From Bacteroidales bacterium UBA1208 (GTDB lineage Bacteria > Bacteroidota > Bacteroidia > Bacteroidales > P3): a DNA stretch of 27,241 bases. The stretch is taken from positions 2,256 through 29,496 of the forward strand of contig DBXQ01000007.1 of assembly GCA_002309955.1 (NCBI GenBank), read 5' to 3'. The notes beneath the pieces were generated by a model. The model made no database searches, was not told the DNA's origin, and saw only the letters and a program-made list of their open reading frames with translations. Numbering within the stretch: position 1 is the first letter of the stretch; each line of letters starts with the position of its first letter. Positions 9,201 through 16,567 of the stretch are shown here, one piece after another. The position numbers were made by a program, and so were the translations under genes.

Positions 9201-10675
9201 CCGGTACCCAGCTTACTCTGCGTACATTCCACGTCGGTGGTGTTGCTGGTGGTAACATTGGTACCAACTCCAGCCTTTCGGCCAAATACGAAGGCCGTCT
9301 CGAAATCGACGAACTTCGTGCCATACCTTATTCCGACAAAGATGGCAACGAGTATCAGATTGTCATTGGACGTTCGGCTGAACTGCGCATTGTCGACGAA
9401 AACACCAACGTCACGCTCTTCTCTGCCCTGCTTCCCTATGGTGCAAAACTATACAAGCATGTGGGAGATCACTTGGCAAAGAACGACAACATTGCCGAAT
9501 GGGATCCTTACAATGCGGTCATTATCTCCGATGTGGCAGGTCGCGTCTCCTTCGAGAACGTTATCGAGAACGTAACCTACCGTGTCGAGAGCGATGCACA
9601 GACCGGACTTCAGGACAAAGTCATCATCGAAAGCCGCCAGCGTACCAAGAACCCGACCCTCAATATCGTTGATGGCGAAGGCAACGTGCTCAAAGTCTAC
9701 GACCTTCCTGTCGGTGCACACATTGGTGTTGACCAAGGTCAGCAACTCAAAGCTGGTGACATCATGGTCAAAATACCGCGTAGCTTCGGTAAAGCCGGCG
9801 ATATCACGGGCGGTCTGCCCCGTGTCACCGAGCTCTTCGAAGCCCGTAACCCGTCCGATCCTGCCATCGTCGCTGAAATCGACGGTATTGTCAGCATCGA
9901 CAAGAAACTCAAGCGCAATAACCGTCAAATCACCATCACCAGCAAGACCGGCGAACAGCGCACCTATCTCATCCCCACGTCCAAGCAAATCCTCGCTCAG
10001 GACAGCGACTATGTCAAAGCAGGTACTCCTCTCTCCGACGGTGCCATCACCCCGGCCGACATCTTGGCAATTAAAGGCCCCATGAAAGTCCAGGAATACA
10101 TCGTCAACGAAGTTCAGGAAGTTTACCGTCTGCAAGGTGTGAAAATCAACGATAAACACTTCGAAGTCATCGTTCGCCAGATGATGCGCAAAGTCGAAAT
10201 CGAAGACCCGGGCGACACCCGCTACCTCGAAGGCGAACTGGTCAACAAAATCGACTTCCACGAGACCAACGATGAGATCTTCGGCATGAAAGTGGTCGAA
10301 GACAATGGTGACAGCGATAACATCCAAAAAGGACAGATAATTTCTGCACGCCGTCTGCGCGACGAGAATTCCCTTTTGCGCCGTCAGGACAAGAAACTCA
10401 TCACCGTTCGCGACGCCCATCCTGCCACCGCCAAGCAAATTCTGCAAGGTATCACTCGCGCCTCGTTGCAGACCAAGAGCTTCATCTCTGCAGCCTCTTT
10501 CCAAGAGACGACCAAAGTGCTTACCGAGGCCGCTATCAATGCCCGTCAGGACTATCTCGAGGGCATGAAGGAGAATGTCATTGTCGGTCACCTCATCCCT
10601 GCCGGTACCGGTCTTCGCGAATACGAAAACCTCATTGTGGGCAACAAAGAGGAATTAGAAAAAGCAAACGTCTAA
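6206..10675 (+). CDS. rpoC: DNA-directed RNA polymerase subunit beta'
   Basis: RpoC carries the catalytic magnesium site of RNA polymerase. The 1489-residue product has the expected Bacteroidota length. Landmarks: N-terminal zinc finger Cys66, Cys68, Cys81, Cys84; active-site NADFDGD at residues 479-485 with the three Mg-binding aspartates 481, 483 and 485; second zinc site Cys887, Cys961, Cys968, Cys971; and the bridge-helix/trigger-loop neighbourhood GVIAAQAIGEPGTQLTLRTF at about 989-1008. The start MAFKQESQLRNDF matches relatives. It is cotranscribed with rpoB (64-base gap) and followed after 13 bases by the DUF3467 gene. Long reverse-strand open frames inside it are codon-bias shadows. 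Confidence 0.98.
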   Translation: MAFKQESQLRNDFNSITVSLASPESIKKRSYGEVTKPETINYRTYKPERDGLFCEKIFGPTRDWECHCGKYKRIRYKGIVCDRCGVEVTEKKVRRERMGHIELTVPVAHIWFFRSLPNKIGTLLDVPSKKLEQVIYYEKYIVLQPGKAMLNDVPVKKLDLLAEEEYYAIMENLPEGNDQLDDTDPNKFIVGMGSEALYKLLCDLDLDQISFELRDRASKESSNQRKQEALKRLNIVEAFRESRRRMQERGMDNRPEWMIMTIIPVIPPDLRPLVPLDGGRFATSDINELYRRVIIRNNRLKRLFEIKAPEVIMRNEKRMLQESVDSLFDNSRKVSSVKSDSNRSLKSLSDSLKGKQGRFRQNLLGKRVDYSGRSVIVVGPELKMHECGLPKDMASELFKPFIIRKLLERGLVKTVKSAKRVVDRKDPVVWEILENILKGHPIMLNRAPTLHRLGIQAFQPKLVEGKAIRLHPLVCTGFNADFDGDQMAVHVPLGNAAVLEAQILMLSTHNILNPANGAPITVPSQDMVLGLYYMTKPRRTTDTELVKGEGYRFYSPEEVIIAYNEKRVSLNACISVRVNAEGRDEFQFVKTDKTFMEVIKDRDGNLLTDIDCNTPAEIAERSRTEYEIKRDKDGYPIVDAKGHFIKTDRIRTTVGRVIFNEVVPKEYGYVNMVLGKKSLRDIIGDLFTACGNAVTANFLDDIKNMGYRQAFRGGLSFNLGDVIIPNEKEELIAKANDEVEEVLGQYSMGLITNNERYNHVIDIWTNTNNKLTETLMKQLKSDNQGFNPIYMMYDSGARGSKEQIRQLSGMRGLMAKPQKAGAAGNEIIENPIISNFKEGLSVLEYFISTHGARKGLADTALKTADAGYLTRRLVDVAHDVIITMEDCGTLRGLPTTALKKGEDIVVSLGEKLLGRTSVHDIYHPHTGELIVAAGQELTEEICKIIDESPIEEVEIRSVLTCEAKHGVCAKCYGRNLATGKMVQKGEAVGVIAAQAIGEPGTQLTLRTFHVGGVAGGNIGTNSSLSAKYEGRLEIDELRAIPYSDKDGNEYQIVIGRSAELRIVDENTNVTLFSALLPYGAKLYKHVGDHLAKNDNIAEWDPYNAVIISDVAGRVSFENVIENVTYRVESDAQTGLQDKVIIESRQRTKNPTLNIVDGEGNVLKVYDLPVGAHIGVDQGQQLKAGDIMVKIPRSFGKAGDITGGLPRVTELFEARNPSDPAIVAEIDGIVSIDKKLKRNNRQITITSKTGEQRTYLIPTSKQILAQDSDYVKAGTPLSDGAITPADILAIKGPMKVQEYIVNEVQEVYRLQGVKINDKHFEVIVRQMMRKVEIEDPGDTRYLEGELVNKIDFHETNDEIFGMKVVEDNGDSDNIQKGQIISARRLRDENSLLRRQDKKLITVRDAHPATAKQILQGITRASLQTKSFISAASFQETTKVLTEAAINARQDYLEGMKENVIVGHLIPAGTGLREYENLIVGNKEELEKANV

Positions 10676-10688
10676 TTAAACAAACATT

Positions 10689-11012
10689 ATGGCTAACAAT
10701 CGCAACAACCAAGGTCCCCAGGATTTAAAACTGGACATGTCGTCCGACGTGGCCAATGGTACCTATAGCAATCTGGCCATCATCTCTCATAGTCCGAGCG
10801 AGATAATCCTCGACTTTGCACAGATGCTGCCCGGCACACCCAACGCTACGGTTCGCTCGCGCGTTATCATGAACCCCATTCATGCCAAACGCTTGCTGGC
10901 TGCTCTCAATGATAACATCCAGAAATACGAGCGCACCTTTGGCACCATTGTCGACCCGCAAGCCGCAGTCAACGCCGACACCGTTCCGTATGATATCTTG
11001 GGCAAAGCTTGA
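10689..11012 (+). CDS. DUF3467 family protein
   Basis: This small protein of 107 residues belongs, by recognisable sequence, to the DUF3467 family (YSNLAIISHSPSEIILDFAQMLPG, then RVIMNPIHAKRLLAALNDNIQKYE). The family has no established function; its place directly behind rpoC in Bacteroidota suggests a link to transcription, which is an inference from synteny. There is no signal peptide or membrane segment, so it is expected in the cytoplasm. The start lies 13 bases after the rpoC stop, and the strong terminator at 11037-11066 follows, so it is the last gene of the operon. Confidence 0.93.
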   Translation: MANNRNNQGPQDLKLDMSSDVANGTYSNLAIISHSPSEIILDFAQMLPGTPNATVRSRVIMNPIHAKRLLAALNDNIQKYERTFGTIVDPQAAVNADTVPYDILGKA

Positions 11013-11036
11013 TTATTAACAACATTCATTTAATAT

Positions 11037-11066
11037 AGCCACGGCTTTCCGGCCGTGGCTTTTTTT
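11037..11066 (+). terminator. Intrinsic terminator of the rpoBC operon
   Basis: AGCCACGGC (11037-11045) pairs perfectly with GCCGTGGCT (11052-11060) over a 6-base loop and is followed by a run of seven T residues (11060-11066). It stands 24 bases after the DUF3467 stop codon and is the clearest intrinsic terminator in the window. Confidence 0.95.
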
Positions 11067-11210
11067 ATTGGTTCAGCCTTTTTCGTCACCCATCACGTTC
11101 GCACAATCAACACACATCCTTTTCCGCGAACCCCTCCCCAACCTGCGCCCAAGTCCCGTTTGTACTGTTCTTGGTTCGCTTTTTCGCGCGCCCTTCGACC
11201 TCCGCTCTAC

Positions 11211-11264
11211 CTCAGTTCTCCTTCTGAAATGGGAGAACGATGGGAGAACGATGGGAGAACTGAG
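11211..11264. repeat. Three 11-bp tandem repeats inside a hairpin
   Basis: The unit ATGGGAGAACG begins at 11229, 11240 and 11251 (the third copy diverges at its last base), an exact 11-base period. An outer inverted repeat, CTCAGTTCTCC (11211-11221) with GGAGAACTGAG (11254-11264), encloses the array, so the third copy is one arm of the stem. Each copy of GGAGAAC could pair with the same left arm, giving alternative hairpins of different loop size. Function is unknown. Confidence 0.7.
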
Positions 11265-11720
11265 GACTAAGGAGCGACGGAGGAGCGGTCGGGTTCATAT
11301 TGGTCATTGAGACGAAAAACAGAATAAAACGGTTATTGTCAGCCTTTACAGTTCGTATATCTCCGCTTTGTTCCTGACTGGCCTTTGGCGGGAGTCTGCG
11401 TAGCCGAATGGCCGATTTGGGTTAGAAGAGACGATGTGCTTTTCATGCACGGACGGACAAATAAAGAGATAGGAATGAAAAGATGGAAATGTGAATGATT
11501 GAAAGGGTATTGAGTTGTTTTTTCGTTTTGGTTTTCAAAACAATTTGTAGTTGGTCGGGATATGAAGATTGGATTGTTGGTTACATCTGGTAGAAATGCT
11601 GGATGGTACATGTAATTAACATATTTTTAGACATTTATGTGCCAATATGGAAAAAATAGTTTCTTTTTGTCAATGATAAAAATGCACATAATCAATCATT
11701 TGTATATAGGAATGGAATAT

Positions 11721-11732
11721 CTGATATATCAG
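11721..11732. promoter_or_regulatory. 12-bp perfect palindrome upstream of araC-type gene
   Basis: CTGATATATCAG is a perfect palindrome about 220 bases upstream of the regulator's promoter and just left of the interleaved inverted repeats. It could be an operator for a dimeric regulator. In such AT-rich DNA a chance origin cannot be excluded. Confidence 0.3.
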
Positions 11733-11735
11733 GTT

Positions 11736-11832
11736 AATATAAAGAAACTACCATAAAATGTTGTAAAAAGGTTCAAATAGGTGGGAAGCTATTATTTTTC
11801 TTATTGATAATTTCTTTATATTATTTTATGGT
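11736..11832. repeat. Interleaved pair of perfect inverted repeats
   Basis: Arm A, AATATAAAGAAA (11736-11747), has its exact reverse complement at 11811-11822. Arm B, ACCATAAAAT (11750-11759), has its exact reverse complement at 11823-11832. The order is A-B-A'-B', which cannot form a simple nested hairpin but could form a pseudoknot in RNA. As DNA it could mark the ends of a small invertible segment or a regulator-bound loop. Confidence 0.6.
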
Positions 11833-11931
11833 GCTTACAGATTGTATTATTCCAAGCGATTGTAAATAAGAATTATAGTGTATTTGTAGTATTTTTTTTC
11901 TTTACTTTTTAGAAACATGTAGAAAAAAAAA

Positions 11932-11962
11932 TTGTTTCTCCGATTTTTTTTTTTTATTTTTG
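11932..11962 (+). promoter_or_regulatory. Predicted promoter of the araC-type gene with T12 spacer
   Basis: TATTTTTG at 11955-11962 is an exact match to the Bacteroidota -7 consensus TAnnTTTG. TTG at 11932-11934 stands 20 bases upstream, the spacing expected for the -33 element. Twelve consecutive T residues (11944-11955) lie in the spacer. Transcription would begin near 11969, so translation must start at ATG 11974 or 11983, not further upstream. Confidence 0.7.
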
Positions 11963-11982
11963 CACGCAAAAGTATGTACAAG

Positions 11983-12894
11983 ATGGCCGATAGATTAAAA
12001 TTAAGTAACAAGTGGGATAAAAGGGTGATGAAAAGCGGAACTGTATTGAATGAAGATTCGTTTGGTAATTTTTCTGATGATACTCACAAGCTCTTATTAA
12101 ATGCCAGACCTTATCTCGAGAAGGTTGTTCTTGGTCTCCCGAACCGTTCTTCCGAGAATCGTATCATTTATATTCATAAAGGTACGGCACGTGTCAAAAT
12201 CAATTTTATTCCGTATGAGTTGAAGGAAGATGATATTCTTCTTATTCCAGCAAATTATATTATGCTCATTGAGGATTATTCGACCGACGTAGAGCCATGG
12301 CTGCTTGATTTCAATTATAGAAATTCTGAGGAGAAAGAGATGGTGGGCATTGAAACGGTCTGTTTGCATTTGGATGGGTCGGAGAAGAAAATTGTGAACT
12401 ATTACTATACGTTAATGCACCAGATAAACCTTGCTGCGCAGCGTTCATACGATGAGCAGATGCATCTTATCATGTCGTTTCTCTATTTCATTCATCAGAT
12501 GAATGAAACCCGTGAAAAGCGCAATACTTGGGAGAAGGTATCACGTGCCAAGCAGATAAAGTCGGAGTTTGTGAATATGGTTGTGACTCAAGATGTTCCC
12601 CAACTCTCAATTGCTGAATATGCGAAGGCTTTGAATGTGTCTGAAAATTATCTCAGTATCATAATAAAGAATGAAACACATCAGACTGTTAAGAAGTGGA
12701 TTGAACAGAAAACAGAAACGATGATAAAATTGCTGCTCACTGAGCCGAAAAACCATACTCTTGGCGAGATAGCTGAAATTGTGGGCTATAGTTCGCCTCC
12801 ACAGGTGGTAAGATTTTTCAAAAGAAGAACGGGTATGACTCCATATGAGTATCGCAAGTTGAAAATGGCCGAGAAATCCCGTATTGGGAAATAG
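11983..12894 (+). CDS. AraC family transcriptional regulator
   Basis: The product is an AraC-type DNA-binding regulator of about 303 residues. The N-terminal half looks like a cupin-type sensing domain (IIYIHKGTARVKINFIPYEL, then DDILLIPANYIMLIE). The C-terminal half holds two helix-turn-helix units: SIAEYAKALNVSENYLSIIIK at about residues 209-229 and LGEIAEIVGYSSPPQVVRFFKRRTGMTPYEYR at about 260-291, the standard AraC signature. The start is chosen at 11983 (MADRLK); 11974 (MYKMADR) is in frame and possible. The frame extends upstream to 11932, but those codons overlap the predicted promoter. The ligand and targets are unknown. It stands alone between a terminator at 11066 and its own terminator at 12951. 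Confidence 0.9.
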   Translation: MADRLKLSNKWDKRVMKSGTVLNEDSFGNFSDDTHKLLLNARPYLEKVVLGLPNRSSENRIIYIHKGTARVKINFIPYELKEDDILLIPANYIMLIEDYSTDVEPWLLDFNYRNSEEKEMVGIETVCLHLDGSEKKIVNYYYTLMHQINLAAQRSYDEQMHLIMSFLYFIHQMNETREKRNTWEKVSRAKQIKSEFVNMVVTQDVPQLSIAEYAKALNVSENYLSIIIKNETHQTVKKWIEQKTETMIKLLLTEPKNHTLGEIAEIVGYSSPPQVVRFFKRRTGMTPYEYRKLKMAEKSRIGK

Positions 12895-12950
12895 ACATAT
12901 GAGGGGAATATCCTCCTGTTATGAATGACGGAAACGTCACTGAACACCAA

Positions 12951-13002
12951 AGGGGTGACAGAATATATCCAACCGATAGTCTGTCACCTCTTTGTTATTT
13001 TT
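12951..13002 (+). terminator. Terminator of the araC-type gene
   Basis: AGGGGTGACAG (12951-12961) pairs with CTGTCACCTCT (12981-12991) with one G-T pair, followed by the T-rich tract TTTGTTATTTTT (12991-13002). A small stem TGACG-GAAA-CGTCA with a GNRA-type loop precedes it at 12926-12939. It separates this gene from the convergent sbcC, 134 bases away. Confidence 0.8.
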
Positions 13003-13135
13003 GGGGAACTAATTTTGTATGTATTGTTTCTTTTTGGCAGAAGGTTTTTCATCTTGAGGGTGGATAGTGCCGTTTACTCCTTCTCTTTTTGCCATGACTA
13101 TTGGGCAGGAGAGGTGTCGGGGTGTGGCAATGTTG

Positions 13136-16100
13136 CTATTCGGTCACAATTTGCACCCTGCTGCGCCCCTCGCCATGGCGTGTGATGCGTATTTGAGTGC
13201 GGATGCGTTCGTACAGTTCCTCACGGTGGGAGATTATGCCAACGCGGCGGTTGGATTGCCCGGCTATGTCCTGCAGTTTTTCCAGAGTGGACATTACGCA
13301 GTCTAAGCTTTTTTCGTCGAGGGTGCCGAACCCTTCGTCGATGAAGAGGATGTTCACGTTGAGGTCGGGTCGGTTGAGCGATGAGAGAGCCAGAGAGAGA
13401 GCCAGAGATATCATGAATCGCTCGCCACCGGAGAGCACTGTGGCACTCCGCACGGCATCTTTGTTGTAGCGGTCGTGTACCAGTATTGTCAGTTTTTCGT
13501 TTTCTTCGCTGCACGTCAGGCGGTAGCGGTCGGTGATTTGTTCCAAGTAGATGTTGGCATTGTGTAAGAGGGGACGCAGTATGTGCGTTTGAACAAGGGT
13601 GCGGAATCGGTTGCCGCCAAACCGTTGGTTGATGGCGTACCATTTGTTGTAGGTTCGTACAGATTCTTCGAATCTTTTAAGAGCTTGTTCGGTTTGTCGA
13701 CGGTTCTCCGCATCGGTGTTGAGTGTGTTGGTGGCCAGTGCCATGCGTGAGGTGGCAGTGTTGAGTTGCTCGGTCAGTTTGGCTCGTTCGGTGTCCAGGT
13801 GGGTTTTATCCGGGTCTGGGTCGTTGTCTTGTAGATTCAGTGCTTGACGGTTTTCATTGATGGTGCGGATTGATTCGTTGAGGGCGTCGGTGGCAGACTT
13901 GAGCAGGGTTTCGGTGTCGGCGATGCGTTGTCTTGCCGATTCCAGTTGGCTCCGTTGGGCGATGAGTTGTAGCAGAAATTCTTCCGTTAGGTGGGTTCGG
14001 GTGTACCAGGCTTCGAGTTGGGTGTTGCAATGGTTTACTTCTTCTTCGGATTCTTTTATTCTGTTTGACAACTGAGCCGTGAAGGAGAGCAGTTCGCTCC
14101 AGTCCTTTAGGGTGGAGGGTAGGGGGGTGGGCTGGGGTGAAGAGTCTTGTTGCCAAACGGGATGGTAGGCTATCGTTTGTTGTTTCAGGTCGTCCATCTG
14201 TTGGCAGAGTTCGGTGCTTTTGTCCAAGAGGCTTTTGGCAGTTTGGTAGTTGGTGTTCCGTTGCGAATATTCGTTTGCTTTTTGACGAAGGGTGGTCTTG
14301 GTGTTTTGTATTTGTTCTTTCCAAAGGGGGTAGGATCGGCCTATGAGTTGGTCGATTTTGTATGCAGTGGTTTCGGTGGCTTGTTTGTTGTCGTGGATGT
14401 TGGAATTGATTTGGCTGATAAATTGTTTGTTTCGGTCCAGATTGTTCTGGATGGAATGTTTGAGGTTGACGGTTTCGGAAAGTTTTTTGTTTAGTTCTTC
14501 CTTCTCTTTGAGGAGAGTCTGGATTTGTTTTTGAAGTGATTCGGCTTCTTGTTGTTGTTTAAGGAGCGACTCTTTCTGACGGGACAAGCGGGTCAGCTCT
14601 TCTTGGAGATGGCCAGACAGGTCGTGGCTATATGTCCAACCGTGTTGAGATAGTTCCTGGAGCAGTTTTTCCTCGGCTTGGAGGGTGTTTTGCTGTTGGA
14701 GGGTGAGTTCATTCCGGAGGGCCTCGTATTGGCCTTTGAGGTGGTCGAAATGCGATTGGGTTCTGTCGCGTTCTTCAGCAGCTTTGTCCATGGTGTTTTT
14801 TGCCTCTTGCAGGGATTGTTCGATAGGGGAGAGCAGATGGACAAAATCTTCGTCGAGGTGGATGTGTTCAATGTGCTGACCGCAAAGCGGGCAGGTTTCG
14901 GCATGTTCTTTCAAAAGTCGGTGCCGCAGTTCTTTCAAGTCTTGGTCCAAGCCGAACTTCAGGGTGTTGTATTGTGTCGACAGTTTTTCGTGGTTGTCGT
15001 GAGCCAGCGTGTATTGTGTCTTTTTGGCATTGGTTTCGGTCTCGGCAAGGGAGAGTTGTTTTTTTTGTTGTTCCAGAAGTTGGAGGGAATTGGCAATGGC
15101 TGTTTGTTGTTGGTTCAGTGAGGAAAGGCGTTCAAGCCATCTGTTGTAGAGTGAAAGTTGGTTGTTCAGGTTGTCGAGGATGCGGTTGGTGGCTTCAGGG
15201 TTGAGATTGTTGCGCTGTAGGTTTATGCGGTCGATGTCTTGCTGTTTTGCCTCCATTGCTTTTTCTGTTTCCTGGCAGGCATTTTGGGTCTGAGAAAGGG
15301 CGTTTTCCAGTTGCGGGGTCTTGGATAGTTCGTCCTGTTTGGCTTTTTGAAGTTTGGATGTCTCGGCCAATTGGGAAGTGTAGTTGTCGAGCAGAAGTTC
15401 TATTTCGGTGATGCGGGAGTAGACGGGTTCTAAATGGGATTGTTGGTCGAGCCATGTTTTTTCGTTTTCGAGCTGTTGGGATTTAATTTGGTGTTGTTGG
15501 GTTTGCCATAGGAGGTCGGATGAGAGGGTGAGGAACCGCTGGCGGCACCGCTCCTCTTTTTGTTTGTTGTTGACGATGGATTCCAAAGCTTTTTGTTTGG
15601 CGTTGAGGAGGTCTCGTTCGGTCTCGGTTTTGTCCCAGTTTTCAACCAGTTGTTTCAAAGCTTTGAAGTCGGGACTTTCCATGAGATTGCGGGTGGTCAC
15701 GATTTTGTTTTGTGCAAAGGCTTCATTGATGCGGCAATCGGCAATGCGTGAGGCTCGGAGGATTTGGCTTTCGAGTAGTTGGAGTTGTTCAGTGAGTTCG
15801 GATTTGCGGTTGGCCTCGGTGGTGTATTGCTCCTGTAGTTGGGCTATCTGTTCGGGAAGGAGCAGGTGGGCCTGCTCTGTTTTATGGGCTATTTCTGCCA
15901 GTTCTTTGTTCTTCTTGGCACGGTCGAAGAGGTTTTTGATGGCCATGCCATAGGATGAGAAGATGGCGGTGTTGGTGAGTTGTTCGAGTATTTCTTCGCG
16001 TTCTTTTTTCTCGCCACAGAGAAAGGCTGCAAACTGGCCTTGTGCCAGCATGGCCATTCGGTTGAATTGAGTGAAGCTAAGCCCAATGGCTTTTTCTATT

Positions 16101-16567
16101 TGGCTGTCGTGATGGTTTACACGTTCCCAGTCGCTGTTGCCTATTTTCACGTTCCATTGGGGTGTGCTGTAGGCTCCTTTTTTGTTGACCCCGAGTGTAA
16201 GCCGAACACGGTATTCGAGATTGTCGTTGCCTTCGAAAAGCACCTCGCTGTAGCATTCGTCCCTGTATGAGATTCCCAACCTTGAATATTGGCTGATGTT
16301 TTTGATTCCCACGGTCTTTTCGGAATCTTTAAACATTCTGTATTCATTGTTCATGGGGTCGGCAACGCTTTCGATGCGGGGTGTTGTTTTGTATAGTGCC
16401 AGCGAGATGCTATCCAGCAGGGCGGTTTTGCCTACACCGGTGTCGCCTGAGATGAGAAAGATAGGGGCCAGATGCCCAGTGGCGCCATCTACCAAATCGG
16501 TTTCGAAGTTGATGTCGGCTTGCTCAATGGAGGCAATGTTTCGAAGGTGGAGTTCTTTAATTTTCAT
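13136..16567 (-). CDS. sbcC: SbcC (Rad50-like) nuclease ATPase subunit
   Basis: SbcC is the SMC-like ATPase that with SbcD cuts DNA hairpins and protein-blocked ends. Counting from the longest frame (ATG 16588), landmarks are the Walker A GDTGVGKT at 48-55, the zinc-hook CPLC at 566-569 near the middle of two very long Gln/Glu-rich coiled coils, the ABC signature SGGE at 1053-1056 and the Walker B LFIDEG at 1081-1086. The preferred start is ATG 16567 (MKIKELHLRNIASIE), seven codons in, because the family begins with this strand; the product is then 1143 residues, somewhat longer than the roughly 1050 of E. coli. It overlaps the sbcD 3' end by 11 bases, which indicates translational coupling. 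Confidence 0.96.
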   Translation of the reverse strand: MKIKELHLRNIASIEQADINFETDLVDGATGHLAPIFLISGDTGVGKTALLDSISLALYKTTPRIESVADPMNNEYRMFKDSEKTVGIKNISQYSRLGISYRDECYSEVLFEGNDNLEYRVRLTLGVNKKGAYSTPQWNVKIGNSDWERVNHHDSQIEKAIGLSFTQFNRMAMLAQGQFAAFLCGEKKEREEILEQLTNTAIFSSYGMAIKNLFDRAKKNKELAEIAHKTEQAHLLLPEQIAQLQEQYTTEANRKSELTEQLQLLESQILRASRIADCRINEAFAQNKIVTTRNLMESPDFKALKQLVENWDKTETERDLLNAKQKALESIVNNKQKEERCRQRFLTLSSDLLWQTQQHQIKSQQLENEKTWLDQQSHLEPVYSRITEIELLLDNYTSQLAETSKLQKAKQDELSKTPQLENALSQTQNACQETEKAMEAKQQDIDRINLQRNNLNPEATNRILDNLNNQLSLYNRWLERLSSLNQQQTAIANSLQLLEQQKKQLSLAETETNAKKTQYTLAHDNHEKLSTQYNTLKFGLDQDLKELRHRLLKEHAETCPLCGQHIEHIHLDEDFVHLLSPIEQSLQEAKNTMDKAAEERDRTQSHFDHLKGQYEALRNELTLQQQNTLQAEEKLLQELSQHGWTYSHDLSGHLQEELTRLSRQKESLLKQQQEAESLQKQIQTLLKEKEELNKKLSETVNLKHSIQNNLDRNKQFISQINSNIHDNKQATETTAYKIDQLIGRSYPLWKEQIQNTKTTLRQKANEYSQRNTNYQTAKSLLDKSTELCQQMDDLKQQTIAYHPVWQQDSSPQPTPLPSTLKDWSELLSFTAQLSNRIKESEEEVNHCNTQLEAWYTRTHLTEEFLLQLIAQRSQLESARQRIADTETLLKSATDALNESIRTINENRQALNLQDNDPDPDKTHLDTERAKLTEQLNTATSRMALATNTLNTDAENRRQTEQALKRFEESVRTYNKWYAINQRFGGNRFRTLVQTHILRPLLHNANIYLEQITDRYRLTCSEENEKLTILVHDRYNKDAVRSATVLSGGERFMISLALSLALSSLNRPDLNVNILFIDEGFGTLDEKSLDCVMSTLEKLQDIAGQSNRRVGIISHREELYERIRTQIRITRHGEGRSRVQIVTE

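Larger units (their letters stand above)
11067..11931. other. Gene-free region between rpoBC operon and araC-type gene
   Basis: About 865 bases with no convincing gene. Open frames in it lack conserved features and run through repeats. Contents: a hairpin with an 11-bp triplicate at 11211-11264; unremarkable sequence to about 11600; then a markedly AT-rich stretch to the araC-type promoter, with the perfect palindrome CTGATATATCAG at 11721-11732 and interleaved inverted repeats at 11736-11832. I saw no tRNA or other known RNA in it. Confidence 0.7.

Noticed and set aside
9449..10591. Long - strand open frame (380 codons) antisense to rpoC, and similar ones at 7244-8134 and 3724-4599
   Set aside because: They lie opposite highly conserved, codon-biased rpoB/rpoC and show no recognisable domain; such mirror frames are expected from the codon bias.
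11229..11260. Short direct repeats considered as a CRISPR array
   Set aside because: Units are 11 bp with no spacers, and no cas gene is present.
11055..11310. Two overlapping + strand open frames just after the rpoBC terminator
   Set aside because: They begin inside the terminator T-run, run through the 11-bp repeats and have no conserved features.
11339..11611. - strand open frame of 90 codons
   Set aside because: Low-complexity composition, no promoter-like signal and no recognisable domain.
12926..12939. TGACG-GAAA-CGTCA stem-loop after the araC-type gene considered as a separate regulatory RNA
   Set aside because: It is a 5-bp stem directly before a good terminator and has no other support.
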